Assembly: GCA_013334865.1 (NCBI GenBank)
Contig: JAAXWS010000005.1
Span: forward strand, 90,704-154,703
Origin: Chlorobiaceae bacterium
Lineage (GTDB): Bacteria; Bacteroidota; Chlorobiia; Chlorobiales; Chlorobiaceae
Reading direction: 5' to 3'
DNA length: 64,000 bases
In this document: positions 17,690 to 26,724 of the stretch, piece after piece
Layout: every line of letters begins with the position of its first letter
How positions within the stretch are numbered: position 1 is the stretch's first letter
The notes under the pieces: generated by a model
What the model was told of the DNA's origin: nothing
Seen by the model: the letters and a program-made list of their open reading frames with translations, nothing else
Database searches by the model: none
Made by a program: the position numbers and the translations under genes

Positions 17690-17884
17690 ATGATGGGCGA
17701 TACAAGCATCATGCCCGGTGACACAGTGACCGTATCTGGATGGGATGACGAGTACCTCGTGCTGAGCATCTACACCGACAAGTCCGGTCATGTTCGGGCA
17801 AACCTCATCATGATCAAGGTCCCTGGTGGTTGGGGTGGAATTGACATCGACAGGTTGACGAAGGTCAACAAGGGCGAACTATGA
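17690..17884 (+). CDS. Small beta-rich protein
   Basis: A 64-residue protein starting MMGDTSIMPGDTVTVSG, predicted to be a small beta barrel. It is squeezed between the HTH and the nuclease with direct start-stop contacts on both sides (ATGA overlap at its end). No function is recognised. Confidence 0.6.
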   Translation: MMGDTSIMPGDTVTVSGWDDEYLVLSIYTDKSGHVRANLIMIKVPGGWGGIDIDRLTKVNKGEL

Positions 17885-18369
17885 CCGAAGGAAACAATTC
17901 ACGGCGACGAATCCGGAATAAACTCAACCAGCGTGAAGGCACTGAAGCTCAGGATATCGTCGAGCGGTTCATGCGTGAACAGGGTTTTCAGCGAGTAGAA
18001 CGCATTGAAACCGGATTCAGCGTAGTCCGTCGAGGAACGCAAATCGTTGGGGCATACCCGAAGCGAGCAGTCAGCGGCGACATCAAGGCTATCGGCCCCA
18101 AAGGGAAGGCAGTCCACGTCGAGGTAAAGCATCGCCAGGATGTACTCCGGTGGTCACACTTCGAGACTCACCAGATAACTGCACTTGACGAGGTCACAGA
18201 GGCCGGAGGATGGGCCTTCGTGGCGTGGGTGACCTCTATATACCCAGCAAGGCTATTCTGGCTCCTGTGGCCCATTCCAGGATTCAGAAAAGGTAAGGGT
18301 CTCACCACAGAGACGGCCCGCGACATCGAACCGGGATTTTTCGGATTTCGCAACCACAACCCCATGTAG
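17881..18369 (+). CDS. Putative PD-(D/E)xK nuclease, resolvase-like
   Basis: A 162-residue protein. SGDIKAIGPKGKAVHVEVKHR gives the Asp and the E-x-K of a PD-(D/E)xK active site (motif shown from about residue 65 to 85), preceded by a GTEAQDIVERFMREQGF helix as in archaeal-type Holliday junction resolvases and penicillinase-independent phage nucleases of that fold. It is coupled to the gene before it. In an early operon with a replication protein it probably processes recombination or replication intermediates. Confidence 0.65.
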   Translation: MTEGNNSRRRIRNKLNQREGTEAQDIVERFMREQGFQRVERIETGFSVVRRGTQIVGAYPKRAVSGDIKAIGPKGKAVHVEVKHRQDVLRWSHFETHQITALDEVTEAGGWAFVAWVTSIYPARLFWLLWPIPGFRKGKGLTTETARDIEPGFFGFRNHNPM

Positions 18370-18372
18370 GCA

Positions 18373-19365
18373 ATGGCGGACTATCGTACCATATCGGTTG
18401 GCTTCTGGAATGACCCATACACAGAGACCCTCTCACCCACGGAGAAGATTTTCTACATCTACCTCTTTACCTGCCCGCACGTAAACAACGCAGGAGTGTT
18501 GCACATCACGCCCAGGAAAATGGCGTTCGAAACAGGAGTACCAGACGTCCAGCCGATCATCGACAAAATGATTACTGATGGGAAGCTCGTCGAGGTCGAC
18601 GGGTACTACTGGGTGCGGAACTTCATCAAGCACCAAGCGACCACAAGCCCGAAAATCGTCCAGAGCATTACCAAATCACTCAAGGGAGCCCCGGATCAGT
18701 TAATCGCTACCCTATCAATAGCTTATCCGGAATTAAAGATACCCTATCAATACCCTATCGATACCGTACCCATACCCTACGCTGAATTGGAATTGGAAGA
18801 GGAAAGGGAAGAGGAAGAAGAACCTCTAAGAGAGTGTGTAAATACTTCGGGAGTAAGACGCGCGCGCGAGGAATCGGATTCGCGCACTCAGAAGGTCGAT
18901 CGTTCTGATGGCCAGGGAAGAGAGCGGCGTCCTTCTGCACGATCAAGCCCGCTACCTGCCAAGTTTCACGCGTCACCATACCGCGACGAGGCTCAACGAT
19001 TCGCCCAGTGGTTCAGGGACACCCTGAAACCGTCGGATGCCCGATGCACCGACGAGGACCTCGAACATTGGGCGATGGTCTGGTACCACCTGCGAGATAC
19101 CGACGGACGGGATAACTCCGGAGAGATGGCAGTGGCGATCGCATGGGCAAGGGCCGATTCGTTCTGGTGCAAGAATTTCCTCAGCCCAATGAAGCTCCGG
19201 ACACGAGACAAAAACGGACTGATGTTCATCGATCGATTCATCGCAGACTATCACCAACAGCGACAAAACGGAGCGAAAAATGGGACACGAAAGCACGGCA
19301 TTACGGCTGATCAATTCAGAGGTCTGCTCGACTGGATCGAGACCAACCCCGCGATACCTGCCTAA
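18373..19365 (+). CDS. Phage replication initiator/replisome organiser-like protein
   Basis: A 330-residue protein. The N-terminal ~100 residues form the winged helix seen in phage replisome organisers and DnaD-like proteins (FWNDPYTETLSPTEKIFYIY, then KMAFETGVP and VRNFIKHQ). A very acidic, then basic, linker (about 135-190) leads to a C-terminal helical domain. It probably recruits the host helicase to the phage origin. The gene's 3' end overlaps the next start by 86 bases in another frame. Confidence 0.75.
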   Translation: MADYRTISVGFWNDPYTETLSPTEKIFYIYLFTCPHVNNAGVLHITPRKMAFETGVPDVQPIIDKMITDGKLVEVDGYYWVRNFIKHQATTSPKIVQSITKSLKGAPDQLIATLSIAYPELKIPYQYPIDTVPIPYAELELEEEREEEEEPLRECVNTSGVRRAREESDSRTQKVDRSDGQGRERRPSARSSPLPAKFHASPYRDEAQRFAQWFRDTLKPSDARCTDEDLEHWAMVWYHLRDTDGRDNSGEMAVAIAWARADSFWCKNFLSPMKLRTRDKNGLMFIDRFIADYHQQRQNGAKNGTRKHGITADQFRGLLDWIETNPAIPA

Positions 19366-19774
19366 GACCAATGAGCTGACGATCTACTCAGGAAACCCCC
19401 TGGACAAGCGCCAGGCTGCGGAACTCTCCCTGAAGGTCGCCGCAGCATTCCCGGAGATGAGTGAACCAAAGATCCGGCTGCTGATCGAGATGCTGATCGA
19501 CGAAAAGTTCTCAGAGCAGCGAGCCATCGATGCCGTCAAGCACGTCATCAAACAGCACACAGCTTGGGGAAAGGAACCTCCAATCGGTGCCTTCATCCAG
19601 TATGACCGCCGCATCAAAATCCTGACCTACGCTGAGATTACCAAGCAGTCGAACGAAGGATCGCTTTCCTGGGATGACTACTGCGCCGTCGACGTCGGCC
19701 TTGACAAGCCGCGATGGGCGCTGATTGAGGATGTGACGCGGTACGGACTGAAGGCGTGGAAAGCAACAACCTGA
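19280..19774 (+). CDS. Small helical protein after the replication initiator (possible helicase-loader partner)
   Basis: A 164-residue protein, mostly helical from residue 35 (KRQAAELSLKVAAAFPEMSE; IRLLIEMLIDEKF). Its first 28 codons overlap the upstream gene, so the true start may be later at a non-ATG codon. No domain is recognised with confidence. Position right after the initiator hints at a role in replication. Confidence 0.55.
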   Translation: MGHESTALRLINSEVCSTGSRPTPRYLPKTNELTIYSGNPLDKRQAAELSLKVAAAFPEMSEPKIRLLIEMLIDEKFSEQRAIDAVKHVIKQHTAWGKEPPIGAFIQYDRRIKILTYAEITKQSNEGSLSWDDYCAVDVGLDKPRWALIEDVTRYGLKAWKATT

Positions 19775-19793
19775 AACCCAGAGATCCCCAAAG

Positions 19794-20258
19794 ATGACCG
19801 AACGAGTAAGCGAAGTACTTGGAATGAAGTGCAAAATTGTTGAGGGCACGCGATATGTCGAGTTGCATTTACTCGACCGCCACCACGTCGTGAGGGAAAA
19901 AAGCATCGAACGCGCAACGATAGTCCTGGGTCACTGGTTGAGCCGGCGCGGGCACCTGAAAAGTGATGTCGTTGATCGCGAGGTTGTTATCCGCGAAATG
20001 CTCCGTTCGATACGCCTTCCGGCCAAACCGATCAAGGTCACAGGATCCCGGTGGCGTCGATTTACGGATGGCAGAATACAGGTGCGAATCAAAATCTGGA
20101 ATGACGGCATAAGCAAAGCATACATCGCATTTGGTCCTGCATCGAGCGTTCCGGATGCCCGAAAGAAGTCACGCCGGTTATGCGTGATCGTCAACCAAGA
20201 GATTGCACGTCGAAACGCCACAATCTACCCCCCGAAAGTGATGCAGACGGCACGGTAA
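19794..20258 (+). CDS. Unrecognised phage protein; 3' end holds the first copy of the boundary repeat
   Basis: A 154-residue basic protein (RSIRLPAKPIKVTGSRWRR; ARKKSRRLCVIVNQEIARR), perhaps nucleic-acid binding. Its last 12 codons coincide with the 40-bp repeat at 20222-20261, so the C-terminal residues are dictated by that element. It ends the early operon. Confidence 0.55.
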   Translation: MTERVSEVLGMKCKIVEGTRYVELHLLDRHHVVREKSIERATIVLGHWLSRRGHLKSDVVDREVVIREMLRSIRLPAKPIKVTGSRWRRFTDGRIQVRIKIWNDGISKAYIAFGPASSVPDARKKSRRLCVIVNQEIARRNATIYPPKVMQTAR

Positions 20259-20261
20259 GTT
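20222..20261 (+). repeat. Boundary repeat, copy 1 (before the ParB-methyltransferase gene)
   Basis: The left part AATCTACCCCCCGAAAG and the right part CACGGTAAGTT are shared exactly with the copy at 26725-26764, with a 12-base variable middle in both. The left 16 bases recur at 41423. The copy ends immediately before the GTG at 20262. I infer a phage promoter or regulatory element at module boundaries. Confidence 0.7.
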
Positions 20262-21575
20262 GTGGATAAACCCGAAAAAGCAGCCAAGATGAAAATCACT
20301 GACATCCAGCTCAACCCAGGCAATCCCAGGCTCATCAAAGACGACAAGTTCAAGAAGCTCTGCCAGAGCATCAAGGACTTTCCCAGGATGATGGAACTGC
20401 GGCCAATTATCATCGATGACGATGGCATCATCCTTGGCGGCAACATGCGATACCAGGCATTAAAACGCCTCGGGTATACCGATGTTCCGGATGAATGGGT
20501 AAAACGCGCCAGCGAGTTGACAGAGGATCAGAAGCGCGAGTTTATCGTCAAGGACAACGTTGGGTTTGGCGAGTGGGATTGGGATATGCTGGCAAACGAG
20601 TTCGATGCCGACCTCCTCGAGCAGTGGGGCCTTGACGTTCCTGAAATGGAAGGACCCGAAGAACTTCCCGAAGCCAAAGAGGACGACTACGAGATCCCCA
20701 GCAAGATCGATACCGACATCGTACCGGGCGACCTTATCGAGATCGGCCACCACCGATTAATCTGTGGAGACAGCACCAGTACCGACACATACGAAAAGCT
20801 GTTTCAGGGCGAAACTGCAGACTTAATCGTTACCGATCCGCCTTACAACGTCAACTACACCGGCGGCACCGACGAGAAGCTGAAGATCGCCAACGACAAT
20901 ATGAACAGCGAAGATTTCTTCAGCTTTCTCCTCGATTCGTTTTCTGCTGCAGCTTCCTTCCTGAAAGCAGGAGGGGCGGTCTACGTCTGGCATGCCGATA
21001 ATGAAGGCATCAGTTTCAGACGTGCCCTGATCGAGAATGGTATCGATCTGAAACAGTGTTTGATCTGGGTGAAAAACTCAATGGTCATCGGGCGCCAGGA
21101 CTACCAATGGAGGCACGAGCCATGCCTCTATGGCTGGAAGTCTGGCGCTGCACACTACTTCACCGACGACCGGACAAACACCACGGTGATCGACGACAAG
21201 GTCGACCTGAAAAAGCTCAGCAAGCCTGAGATGCTGAAGATGCTGCAGGACATATTCTCGGAAAAGACTTCGACATCGATCATCTACTGCGACAAGCCGA
21301 GCAAAAACGATGTGCATCCGACCATGAAACCGGTGCAGCTGATCGCGCATCTTATCGGTAACAGCAGCAAAAAGGGGCAGATCGTCGCCGATGGCTTCGG
21401 CGGATCTGGCACCACCATGGTGGCCGCTCACCAGCTTGGGCGCAAAGCTTACTTGGTCGAGCTGGACCCGAAATACTGTCAGGTGATCGTCGACCGGATG
21501 ATCAACCTGGACCCGTCGATCGAAGTGAAACGCAATGGCCAGCCATGGCGACAGGTGGCAAGGAAGGCCGGATGA
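20262..21575 (+). CDS. ParB-like domain fused to a DNA methyltransferase
   Basis: A 437-residue protein. The N-terminal ~100 residues are a ParB/Sulfiredoxin-like domain (LRPIIIDDDGIILGGNMRYQALK split here). The C-terminus is a beta-class adenine/cytosine-N4 methylase with catalytic DPPY (IVTDPPYNVNYTGG) and the AdoMet-binding FGGSGTTMVAAHQLGR motif. Such solitary methylases are common beside phage terminases and protect phage DNA or mark packaging sites. The start is GTG 20262 or ATG 20289; both keep the ParB domain. Confidence 0.92.
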   Translation: MDKPEKAAKMKITDIQLNPGNPRLIKDDKFKKLCQSIKDFPRMMELRPIIIDDDGIILGGNMRYQALKRLGYTDVPDEWVKRASELTEDQKREFIVKDNVGFGEWDWDMLANEFDADLLEQWGLDVPEMEGPEELPEAKEDDYEIPSKIDTDIVPGDLIEIGHHRLICGDSTSTDTYEKLFQGETADLIVTDPPYNVNYTGGTDEKLKIANDNMNSEDFFSFLLDSFSAAASFLKAGGAVYVWHADNEGISFRRALIENGIDLKQCLIWVKNSMVIGRQDYQWRHEPCLYGWKSGAAHYFTDDRTNTTVIDDKVDLKKLSKPEMLKMLQDIFSEKTSTSIIYCDKPSKNDVHPTMKPVQLIAHLIGNSSKKGQIVADGFGGSGTTMVAAHQLGRKAYLVELDPKYCQVIVDRMINLDPSIEVKRNGQPWRQVARKAG

Positions 21576-22423
21576 TCGAGCACAACCACATCATCGATTA
21601 CGGTATCGACTTCGGGGATGGGTCGGAATCCGACTTCGACATGGACATGGCCTTCGATGCCGCGTTTCTTGAGGAAACCGAAAACCGGTATCTGAACCCG
21701 AAGCCATACAAGGGGGTTCCAGCAAGGCTGGTTCGGTACGGCAATGCCCTCGAGGCAGCAGACCATATCGATCTCGCCGAAGGCAGTTGCAGCCACATGA
21801 TCATCGCCGGCACCTTCGAAGCCGGAGACTTCATCGAGGCGCTCCTTGTCCGGAAAAACATCAAAGCAACCCGGATGAGCATATCGACCCTATCCATGGG
21901 CGAGAACAACGTTGACAGCCTCGTCAATCTCATCGAGGGTGGGTACTTGGACGAGCTCGACCTGATTGTCAGCGACTTCTTTTTTTCGCACGAACGGAAA
22001 GGCCTCGTGCCCTACATCCTGAAGGAACTCGATCGAGCCGACCGGTTCCAGTTCGCGGTCGCCGGGAGCCACACGAAGATCTGTGCATTCGAAACGATCG
22101 GCGGCCACAAGGTGGTGATCCACGGCAGCGCAAACCTTCGAAGCTCCGGATGCGTCGAGCAGATGACCGTCGAGGAGAACCCGGAGCTGCACGACTTTTA
22201 CCGAGAGTACCACGATCGCATCATCGCGGAATACAGCATCATCAACAAATCAATCAGGAATAACCAGCTATGGCAAGCGGTTCAGAAAGCGGAGGGGGTG
22301 GAGGCGGGAAAAGCACCACACCAGGAAAAAACGGAAAGTCAGCAGCCAAGAAAAGGTCGGGGTCGCAGAAATGGCACCTCCATGAAGACTACGCGCCTTT
22401 TTAAAGCACATGAGCTCGACTGA
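21572..22423 (+). CDS. Phage protein with one phospholipase D-like HxK...GSxN motif
   Basis: A 283-residue protein starting MIEHNHIIDYG at 21572, behind AAGGAAGG and overlapping the methylase stop (ATGA). The C-terminal half has SHTKICAFETIGGHK followed by VIHGSANLRSSG, a PLD-type H-x-K...G-S-x-N signature found in single-HKD nucleases. The remainder (FEAGDFIEALLVRKNIKAT) fits the repeat strand of the same fold. It lies between a methylase and the small terminase, so a DNA-processing role is plausible. The family is not named with certainty. Confidence 0.6.
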   Translation: MIEHNHIIDYGIDFGDGSESDFDMDMAFDAAFLEETENRYLNPKPYKGVPARLVRYGNALEAADHIDLAEGSCSHMIIAGTFEAGDFIEALLVRKNIKATRMSISTLSMGENNVDSLVNLIEGGYLDELDLIVSDFFFSHERKGLVPYILKELDRADRFQFAVAGSHTKICAFETIGGHKVVIHGSANLRSSGCVEQMTVEENPELHDFYREYHDRIIAEYSIINKSIRNNQLWQAVQKAEGVEAGKAPHQEKTESQQPRKGRGRRNGTSMKTTRLFKAHELD

Positions 22424-22425
22424 TA

Positions 22426-22866
22426 ATGGCCAGGCGCCCAACAAAATCCGACACCAGAAAAAAGGCTCTCCTCGCAGCACTCGAGAAGAGCCTCGGTGTC
22501 GTATCGCCCGCCTGCCAGGCAACAGGTATAAACCGTTCCACGTTTTATGAGTGGTATGACTTGGATGCAGAATTCAAGAAAGCCGTCGACGAGATGGGAG
22601 AACTTGCCCTTGATTTTACCGAAACGAAGCTGCTCAAGCGCATCAAAGACGAGAGCGACACGGCAATCATCTTCTACCTCAAGACGAAGGGTAAACGCCG
22701 CGGGTACATCGAGCGCCAGGAGGTGACCGGCGCCGACGGAAAGGACCTGGGCGGCAGCAGCGGGACTGTGACGATTAGGACCAGAGAGGAGCTTATCGCA
22801 GAGGCGAGAGAATGGGGATTCACGGAACAGGAAATCTTCGGTGACAACAGCAGCAGCACAACATAG
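22426..22866 (+). CDS. Terminase small subunit
   Basis: A 146-residue protein with an N-terminal helix-turn-helix (GVVSPACQATGINRSTFYEWY) and a helical oligomerisation region, normal for small terminases that bind the packaging site. The last 26 bases overlap the large subunit gene in another frame. Order small-then-large is standard. Confidence 0.88.
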   Translation: MARRPTKSDTRKKALLAALEKSLGVVSPACQATGINRSTFYEWYDLDAEFKKAVDEMGELALDFTETKLLKRIKDESDTAIIFYLKTKGKRRGYIERQEVTGADGKDLGGSSGTVTIRTREELIAEAREWGFTEQEIFGDNSSSTT

Positions 22867-24355
22867 AGCGGACATTATCGCAAACAGGCGCTTCGAGCTC
22901 AAAAAGAAGGCCAGGATCCTCGAGGCTCGCGAGAATTTCAGCGCCTACCGTCGGCTGATAAACTCGAAGCTCCTCGATGGATGGTTCCGCCAGGCGATCG
23001 AGGCGGACATGCAGCAGTTCTGGGAAGACTTCAAAGCCGGCCAGCGCCCGCAGCTCATCCTGACAACGCCGCCACAGCATGGTAAGAGCATCCTCATCAT
23101 CGACTTCATAAGCTGGATCGCCGGACAAGACCCATCTCTCCGGAAAATCTTTTCCAGTTTCTCGGAACGGCTGGGCGTTCGGGCAAACCTTCGCCTGCAG
23201 CGCATCTATGACAGCGATCGGTACCGCGAGATATTCCCTGATACGGCGCTATCCGGGAAAGCCGAAGCGCAGGATGGGAAGTACCTCCGAAACAAAGACG
23301 TCCTCGAGTACGTCGGGCATATGGGATATTTTCGCAACACGACCGTCGGCGGCCCGATTACCGGCGAGAGCCTCGACATCTGCATCATTGACGACCCCGT
23401 AAAAGGTCGCGAAGAGGCCAACTCGCCAACCATGAGGGAAAAGGTATGGCTCTGGTATACCGACGACGTCCTTACGCGTTTCTCGGACAACGGCGCCCTG
23501 CTCATGATCATGACTCGTTGGCACACCGATGACCTCGCCGGCAGGATCATAGAGACGGACGAAGAGGTTGTCGTCAAGGCATACCCAGCGATCGACGAGA
23601 CGGACACCCGCAGGGTTTCAGATGGAAGCCTTTTCCCGGAGCTCAAAAGCTACGGATTCCTCATGTCACGGCGCCGTCAGATGCGCATTACAAGCTGGCA
23701 GTCTCTATACCAGTGCACGCCCATCATTGACGAGGGCGATATGTTCCGACCTGACAACATCCGGATCATCGACACCCTGCCGAGCGGTACCAGGATAAAG
23801 CAGCGCATTCGATATTGGGACAAGGCCGGCACCGACGGAGGAGGAGCGTATACCGCAGGCACCCAACTCCTTCTGACCGACGAAGACACAGTCATCATCG
23901 TCGACGTTGTGCGGGACCAGGTGTCCGCCGGCAGACGGGAAAAGCTCATCAAGCAGACCGCAGAGATTGACGGGACCGTCGTCCACATCTGGATCGAGCA
24001 GGAGCCCGGCAGCGGGGGTAAGGAAAGCGCCGAGAACACGATCAAGAACCTCATAGGCTACACGGCGAAGGCCGAACCCGTCACCGGCAGCAAGGCCACC
24101 AGAGCCGAGCCGTTCGCGGCATATGTCGAAGCCGGAAACGTCAGCATGCTCAAAGCCCCATGGAACAAGCCATTCCTGGATGAGATGCGCCTGTTTCCGA
24201 ACGGGAAATTTAAGGACCAGATCGATGCCGCCAGCGGAGCGTTCAATAAGCTCACCCTGGGCAAGCGCACCGACGGCCTGATCGAATGGTACGAGCGCAA
24301 GGCAGCACAGCGAGAAGCACAAAAAGAAGCGGCCCGAAACGGAGCTGCAGCATGA
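22841..24355 (+). CDS. Terminase large subunit (packaging ATPase-nuclease)
   Basis: A 504-residue motor protein that cuts and pumps phage DNA into proheads. The N-terminal ATPase shows a Walker A variant TPPQHGKS and a Walker B LDICIIDDPVK. The C-terminal nuclease begins near IRYWDKAGTDGGGAYTAG with its metal-binding Asp, and continues through IIVDVVRDQ. Length is normal. It overlaps the small subunit gene and precedes the portal. Confidence 0.95.
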   Translation: MTTAAAQHRADIIANRRFELKKKARILEARENFSAYRRLINSKLLDGWFRQAIEADMQQFWEDFKAGQRPQLILTTPPQHGKSILIIDFISWIAGQDPSLRKIFSSFSERLGVRANLRLQRIYDSDRYREIFPDTALSGKAEAQDGKYLRNKDVLEYVGHMGYFRNTTVGGPITGESLDICIIDDPVKGREEANSPTMREKVWLWYTDDVLTRFSDNGALLMIMTRWHTDDLAGRIIETDEEVVVKAYPAIDETDTRRVSDGSLFPELKSYGFLMSRRRQMRITSWQSLYQCTPIIDEGDMFRPDNIRIIDTLPSGTRIKQRIRYWDKAGTDGGGAYTAGTQLLLTDEDTVIIVDVVRDQVSAGRREKLIKQTAEIDGTVVHIWIEQEPGSGGKESAENTIKNLIGYTAKAEPVTGSKATRAEPFAAYVEAGNVSMLKAPWNKPFLDEMRLFPNGKFKDQIDAASGAFNKLTLGKRTDGLIEWYERKAAQREAQKEAARNGAAA

Positions 24356-24381
24356 AACACAAAACAATGAACATCTGACCA

Positions 24382-25896
24382 ATGGCAGACATTCGCACCC
24401 CAATCAGTCCCGACCTTCTGAGCACCCGTATCGTCGGCGGGCGTTTCGTAGACACCAACGCAACCCCAGAACAGCAGGCCGCGTCTTTCTTCGGTCCGAT
24501 GGAATCGCTTCAGCCGATAGCGCCGCCAGCAGCTGCAGGGCGCCAGATGGACTACCCGGTCGGTATGAACATGTTCATTCGGCCAAGGCAGCACGACGGG
24601 CGTGGTGTGGATTACGATCAGCTCCGGGCGCTGTCGTACAACTACGATGTCCTGCGCCTGCTCATCGAGACACGAAAAGATCAGATGGCAAAGATGAAGT
24701 TTCAGTTCCAGATCCGGGGAACCCAGAAGCGTGACGGCAGATGCGAGGAGGCTGAGAACTTCCTCCGGTTTCCTCAGCGCCGTGACGACGACCGGCCCGA
24801 TGCACCACGCCCGGAACTTGACTGGTTTGACTGGAGCCGGATGATTGATGAGGATATGCTCGTCATCGACGCGCCAACTATCTGCCCACGAATGACCAGG
24901 GGCGGAAAGCTCTTCTCGCTCGACATCATCGACGGTGCCACGATCAAGCGCAACGTCAACGCATGGGGCAGAACTCCTGCCCCGCCAGCGGTAGCTTATC
25001 AGCAGATCATCAAAGGGATGCAGGCCACAGACTACACTGCCGACGAGCTGATTTACAGGCCACGAAACCGACTGTCCAGCAAAGTCTATGGATACAGCCC
25101 TGTCGAACAGATCGTCATGAGGATCAATACCGCTTTACGGCGCGACCTGTCAGTGCAGCAGTATTACACGGAAGGCAGCACCCCCGATCTGCTCTTCGGA
25201 TGTCCTATCGACTGGCAGCCGGACCAGATTGATCGTTTCGAGATGCGATTCAACGCGTTGCTCAGTGGCGACACAGCACAGCGCCGGCAGGCGAGGTTCT
25301 TGCCTGGCGGAGTGCAGCCGTACAACACGAAGGACATCATTCTCAAGGACGACTTTGATGAGTGGATGGCGAGAATTGCCTGCTTCGCTTTCTCGGTCAG
25401 CCCGACGGCGTTTGTCAAGCAAGTCAACCGCGCCACGGCTGAGACATCGCAAGAGGCTGCGATCACCGAAGGCCTTCAGCCGCTCATGCAGTGGAAAAAG
25501 AGCCTGGTCGACCACATCGTCGCTCACTACGTGGGATTCCCGGACATCGAGCTCGTATGGATGCCGGACACCGACCCGAACCCGCTCGAAGGCTCACAGA
25601 TTCGCTACAACACAGCACAGGCCGAAGCGATCGAGATCAACCAAACCGGCGTCATGGACATCAACGAGGCCCGAATCGCCAGAGGCCTCGAACCGCTCAC
25701 CCCGGCACAGATGGCCGAACGCATGGCTTTGCTCGCACCACCTCCGGATCCGGCACCTGTTGACTCGAACCTGCAGCAGGGAACCGGCAAGCCTGCCAAC
25801 AATGAACCATCGCAGGTAGGAAAGCGCTACGGTTCGCTGCAAAAAAAAAAGACCTATCCAGTAAGCCTCGACCTCGCAGGGGCGTCGATGCGCTGA
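24382..25896 (+). CDS. Portal protein
   Basis: A 504-residue HK97-type portal that forms the ring through which DNA passes. Typical segments are LSYNYDVLRLLIETR, VYGYSPVEQIV, RFEMRFNALLSGD and ISPTAF-like FSVSPTAFVKQVNRAT. The C-terminal tail is Pro/Gln-rich and ends after a run of ten A residues at 25841-25850, the position of a possible -1 frameshift into the MuF gene (see the frameshift entry). It follows the large terminase and precedes MuF in usual order. Confidence 0.92.
   Translation: MADIRTPISPDLLSTRIVGGRFVDTNATPEQQAASFFGPMESLQPIAPPAAAGRQMDYPVGMNMFIRPRQHDGRGVDYDQLRALSYNYDVLRLLIETRKDQMAKMKFQFQIRGTQKRDGRCEEAENFLRFPQRRDDDRPDAPRPELDWFDWSRMIDEDMLVIDAPTICPRMTRGGKLFSLDIIDGATIKRNVNAWGRTPAPPAVAYQQIIKGMQATDYTADELIYRPRNRLSSKVYGYSPVEQIVMRINTALRRDLSVQQYYTEGSTPDLLFGCPIDWQPDQIDRFEMRFNALLSGDTAQRRQARFLPGGVQPYNTKDIILKDDFDEWMARIACFAFSVSPTAFVKQVNRATAETSQEAAITEGLQPLMQWKKSLVDHIVAHYVGFPDIELVWMPDTDPNPLEGSQIRYNTAQAEAIEINQTGVMDINEARIARGLEPLTPAQMAERMALLAPPPDPAPVDSNLQQGTGKPANNEPSQVGKRYGSLQKKKTYPVSLDLAGASMR
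25845..25851 (+). promoter_or_regulatory. Candidate -1 frameshift site (A AAA AAG) at the end of the portal gene
   Basis: The in-frame heptamer A AAA AAG, inside a run of ten A, is the sequence used for -1 frameshifting in dnaX. After a -1 slip the frame is open for 18 codons straight into the ATG of the MuF gene at 25905, giving a portal-MuF fusion. Downstream, GCCTCGAC and GTCG...GAGGC can form a stem, and AGGAAAG stands upstream, though further than in dnaX. Use of the site is inference. Confidence 0.5.
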
Positions 25897-25904
25897 GGCG
25901 CGGT

Positions 25905-26636
25905 ATGGATGCGGAGGTGGCCAGCTACCTCGCGGAACAGGCGGGTGGCATTGCTGACGAAGTTGCAAGTCTCTTCGAAGAATGGGAAGCTGGTGAAGCT
26001 GCAGAGCTGATCGCCGAAGTCAGCATCGATTTCACCAGCCTCGCCGATGATGTTGTCAGCTACCTCACCAAAGCAGCAAAGATCGGTGCCAAGGAGGTGG
26101 TAGCACAGATCAGGCTCGACGACAAGGACGCCACTAAGCTGGCCTTCACCGCAGCCGAGGACTACGCGCGAGATCGAGCAGCCGAGATGGTCGGAATGAA
26201 GTGGGTGGACGGCGAGCTGGTGACCAACCCCAATGCAGAGTGGGCGATTACCGATAGTACCCGCGACGTGCTCGAGGCCTTGGTCCAGGACGCCATAGAT
26301 AACGGTATCGGTACAAAAGAGCTTCGAGACAACATCATCGAAAGCACTGCGTTCAGCCCTGAGCGAGCTGAGATGATAGCCCGAACGGAGATCATCAATG
26401 CATACGAGGGCGGTGGTCGGGCGACAGCAGACCAGGCCAAAGAGATTGGGCTGGACATGGTGAAGGATTGGTTGACGAGTGGGGAAGAGAGCACCTGCGA
26501 CATCTGCCAGGAGAACGCGGATGCCGGCACCCTTGAGCTGGATGAAGAGTTCCCAAGTGGAGATCAGCACCCGGCAGCTCATCCGAGATGTGAGTGCTGT
26601 TGCATTTATCACGAGCGAGAAGCTGGGAATGAGTGA
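25905..26636 (+). CDS. Phage head morphogenesis protein (Mu gpF/SPP1 gp7-like)
   Basis: A 243-residue minor head protein. The family core is visible: ARTEIINAYEGGGRATADQA, then STCDICQENADAGT and HPAAHPRCECCC, the His/Cys end of the MuF domain. It starts 8 bases after the portal stop with a weak ribosome site, and its frame is open upstream into the portal tail, which allows a fusion by -1 frameshift. It probably helps build or eject from the portal vertex. Confidence 0.88.
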   Translation: MDAEVASYLAEQAGGIADEVASLFEEWEAGEAAELIAEVSIDFTSLADDVVSYLTKAAKIGAKEVVAQIRLDDKDATKLAFTAAEDYARDRAAEMVGMKWVDGELVTNPNAEWAITDSTRDVLEALVQDAIDNGIGTKELRDNIIESTAFSPERAEMIARTEIINAYEGGGRATADQAKEIGLDMVKDWLTSGEESTCDICQENADAGTLELDEEFPSGDQHPAAHPRCECCCIYHEREAGNE

Positions 26637-26656
26637 TTGAGGATAAATTCCAACAC

Positions 26657-26685
26657 AGCCCGGACGACCTCCGGGCTTTCTTTTT
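26657..26685 (+). terminator. Intrinsic terminator after MuF
   Basis: AGCCCGG-ACGACCT-CCGGGCT forms a 7-bp GC-rich stem followed by TTCTTTTT. It ends the terminase-portal-MuF transcript just before boundary repeat copy 2, which supports a new promoter there. Confidence 0.88.
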
Positions 26686-26724
26686 CCCCGGAAACCCGCA
26701 TCAGCACTATAAATACCTTCGCAA

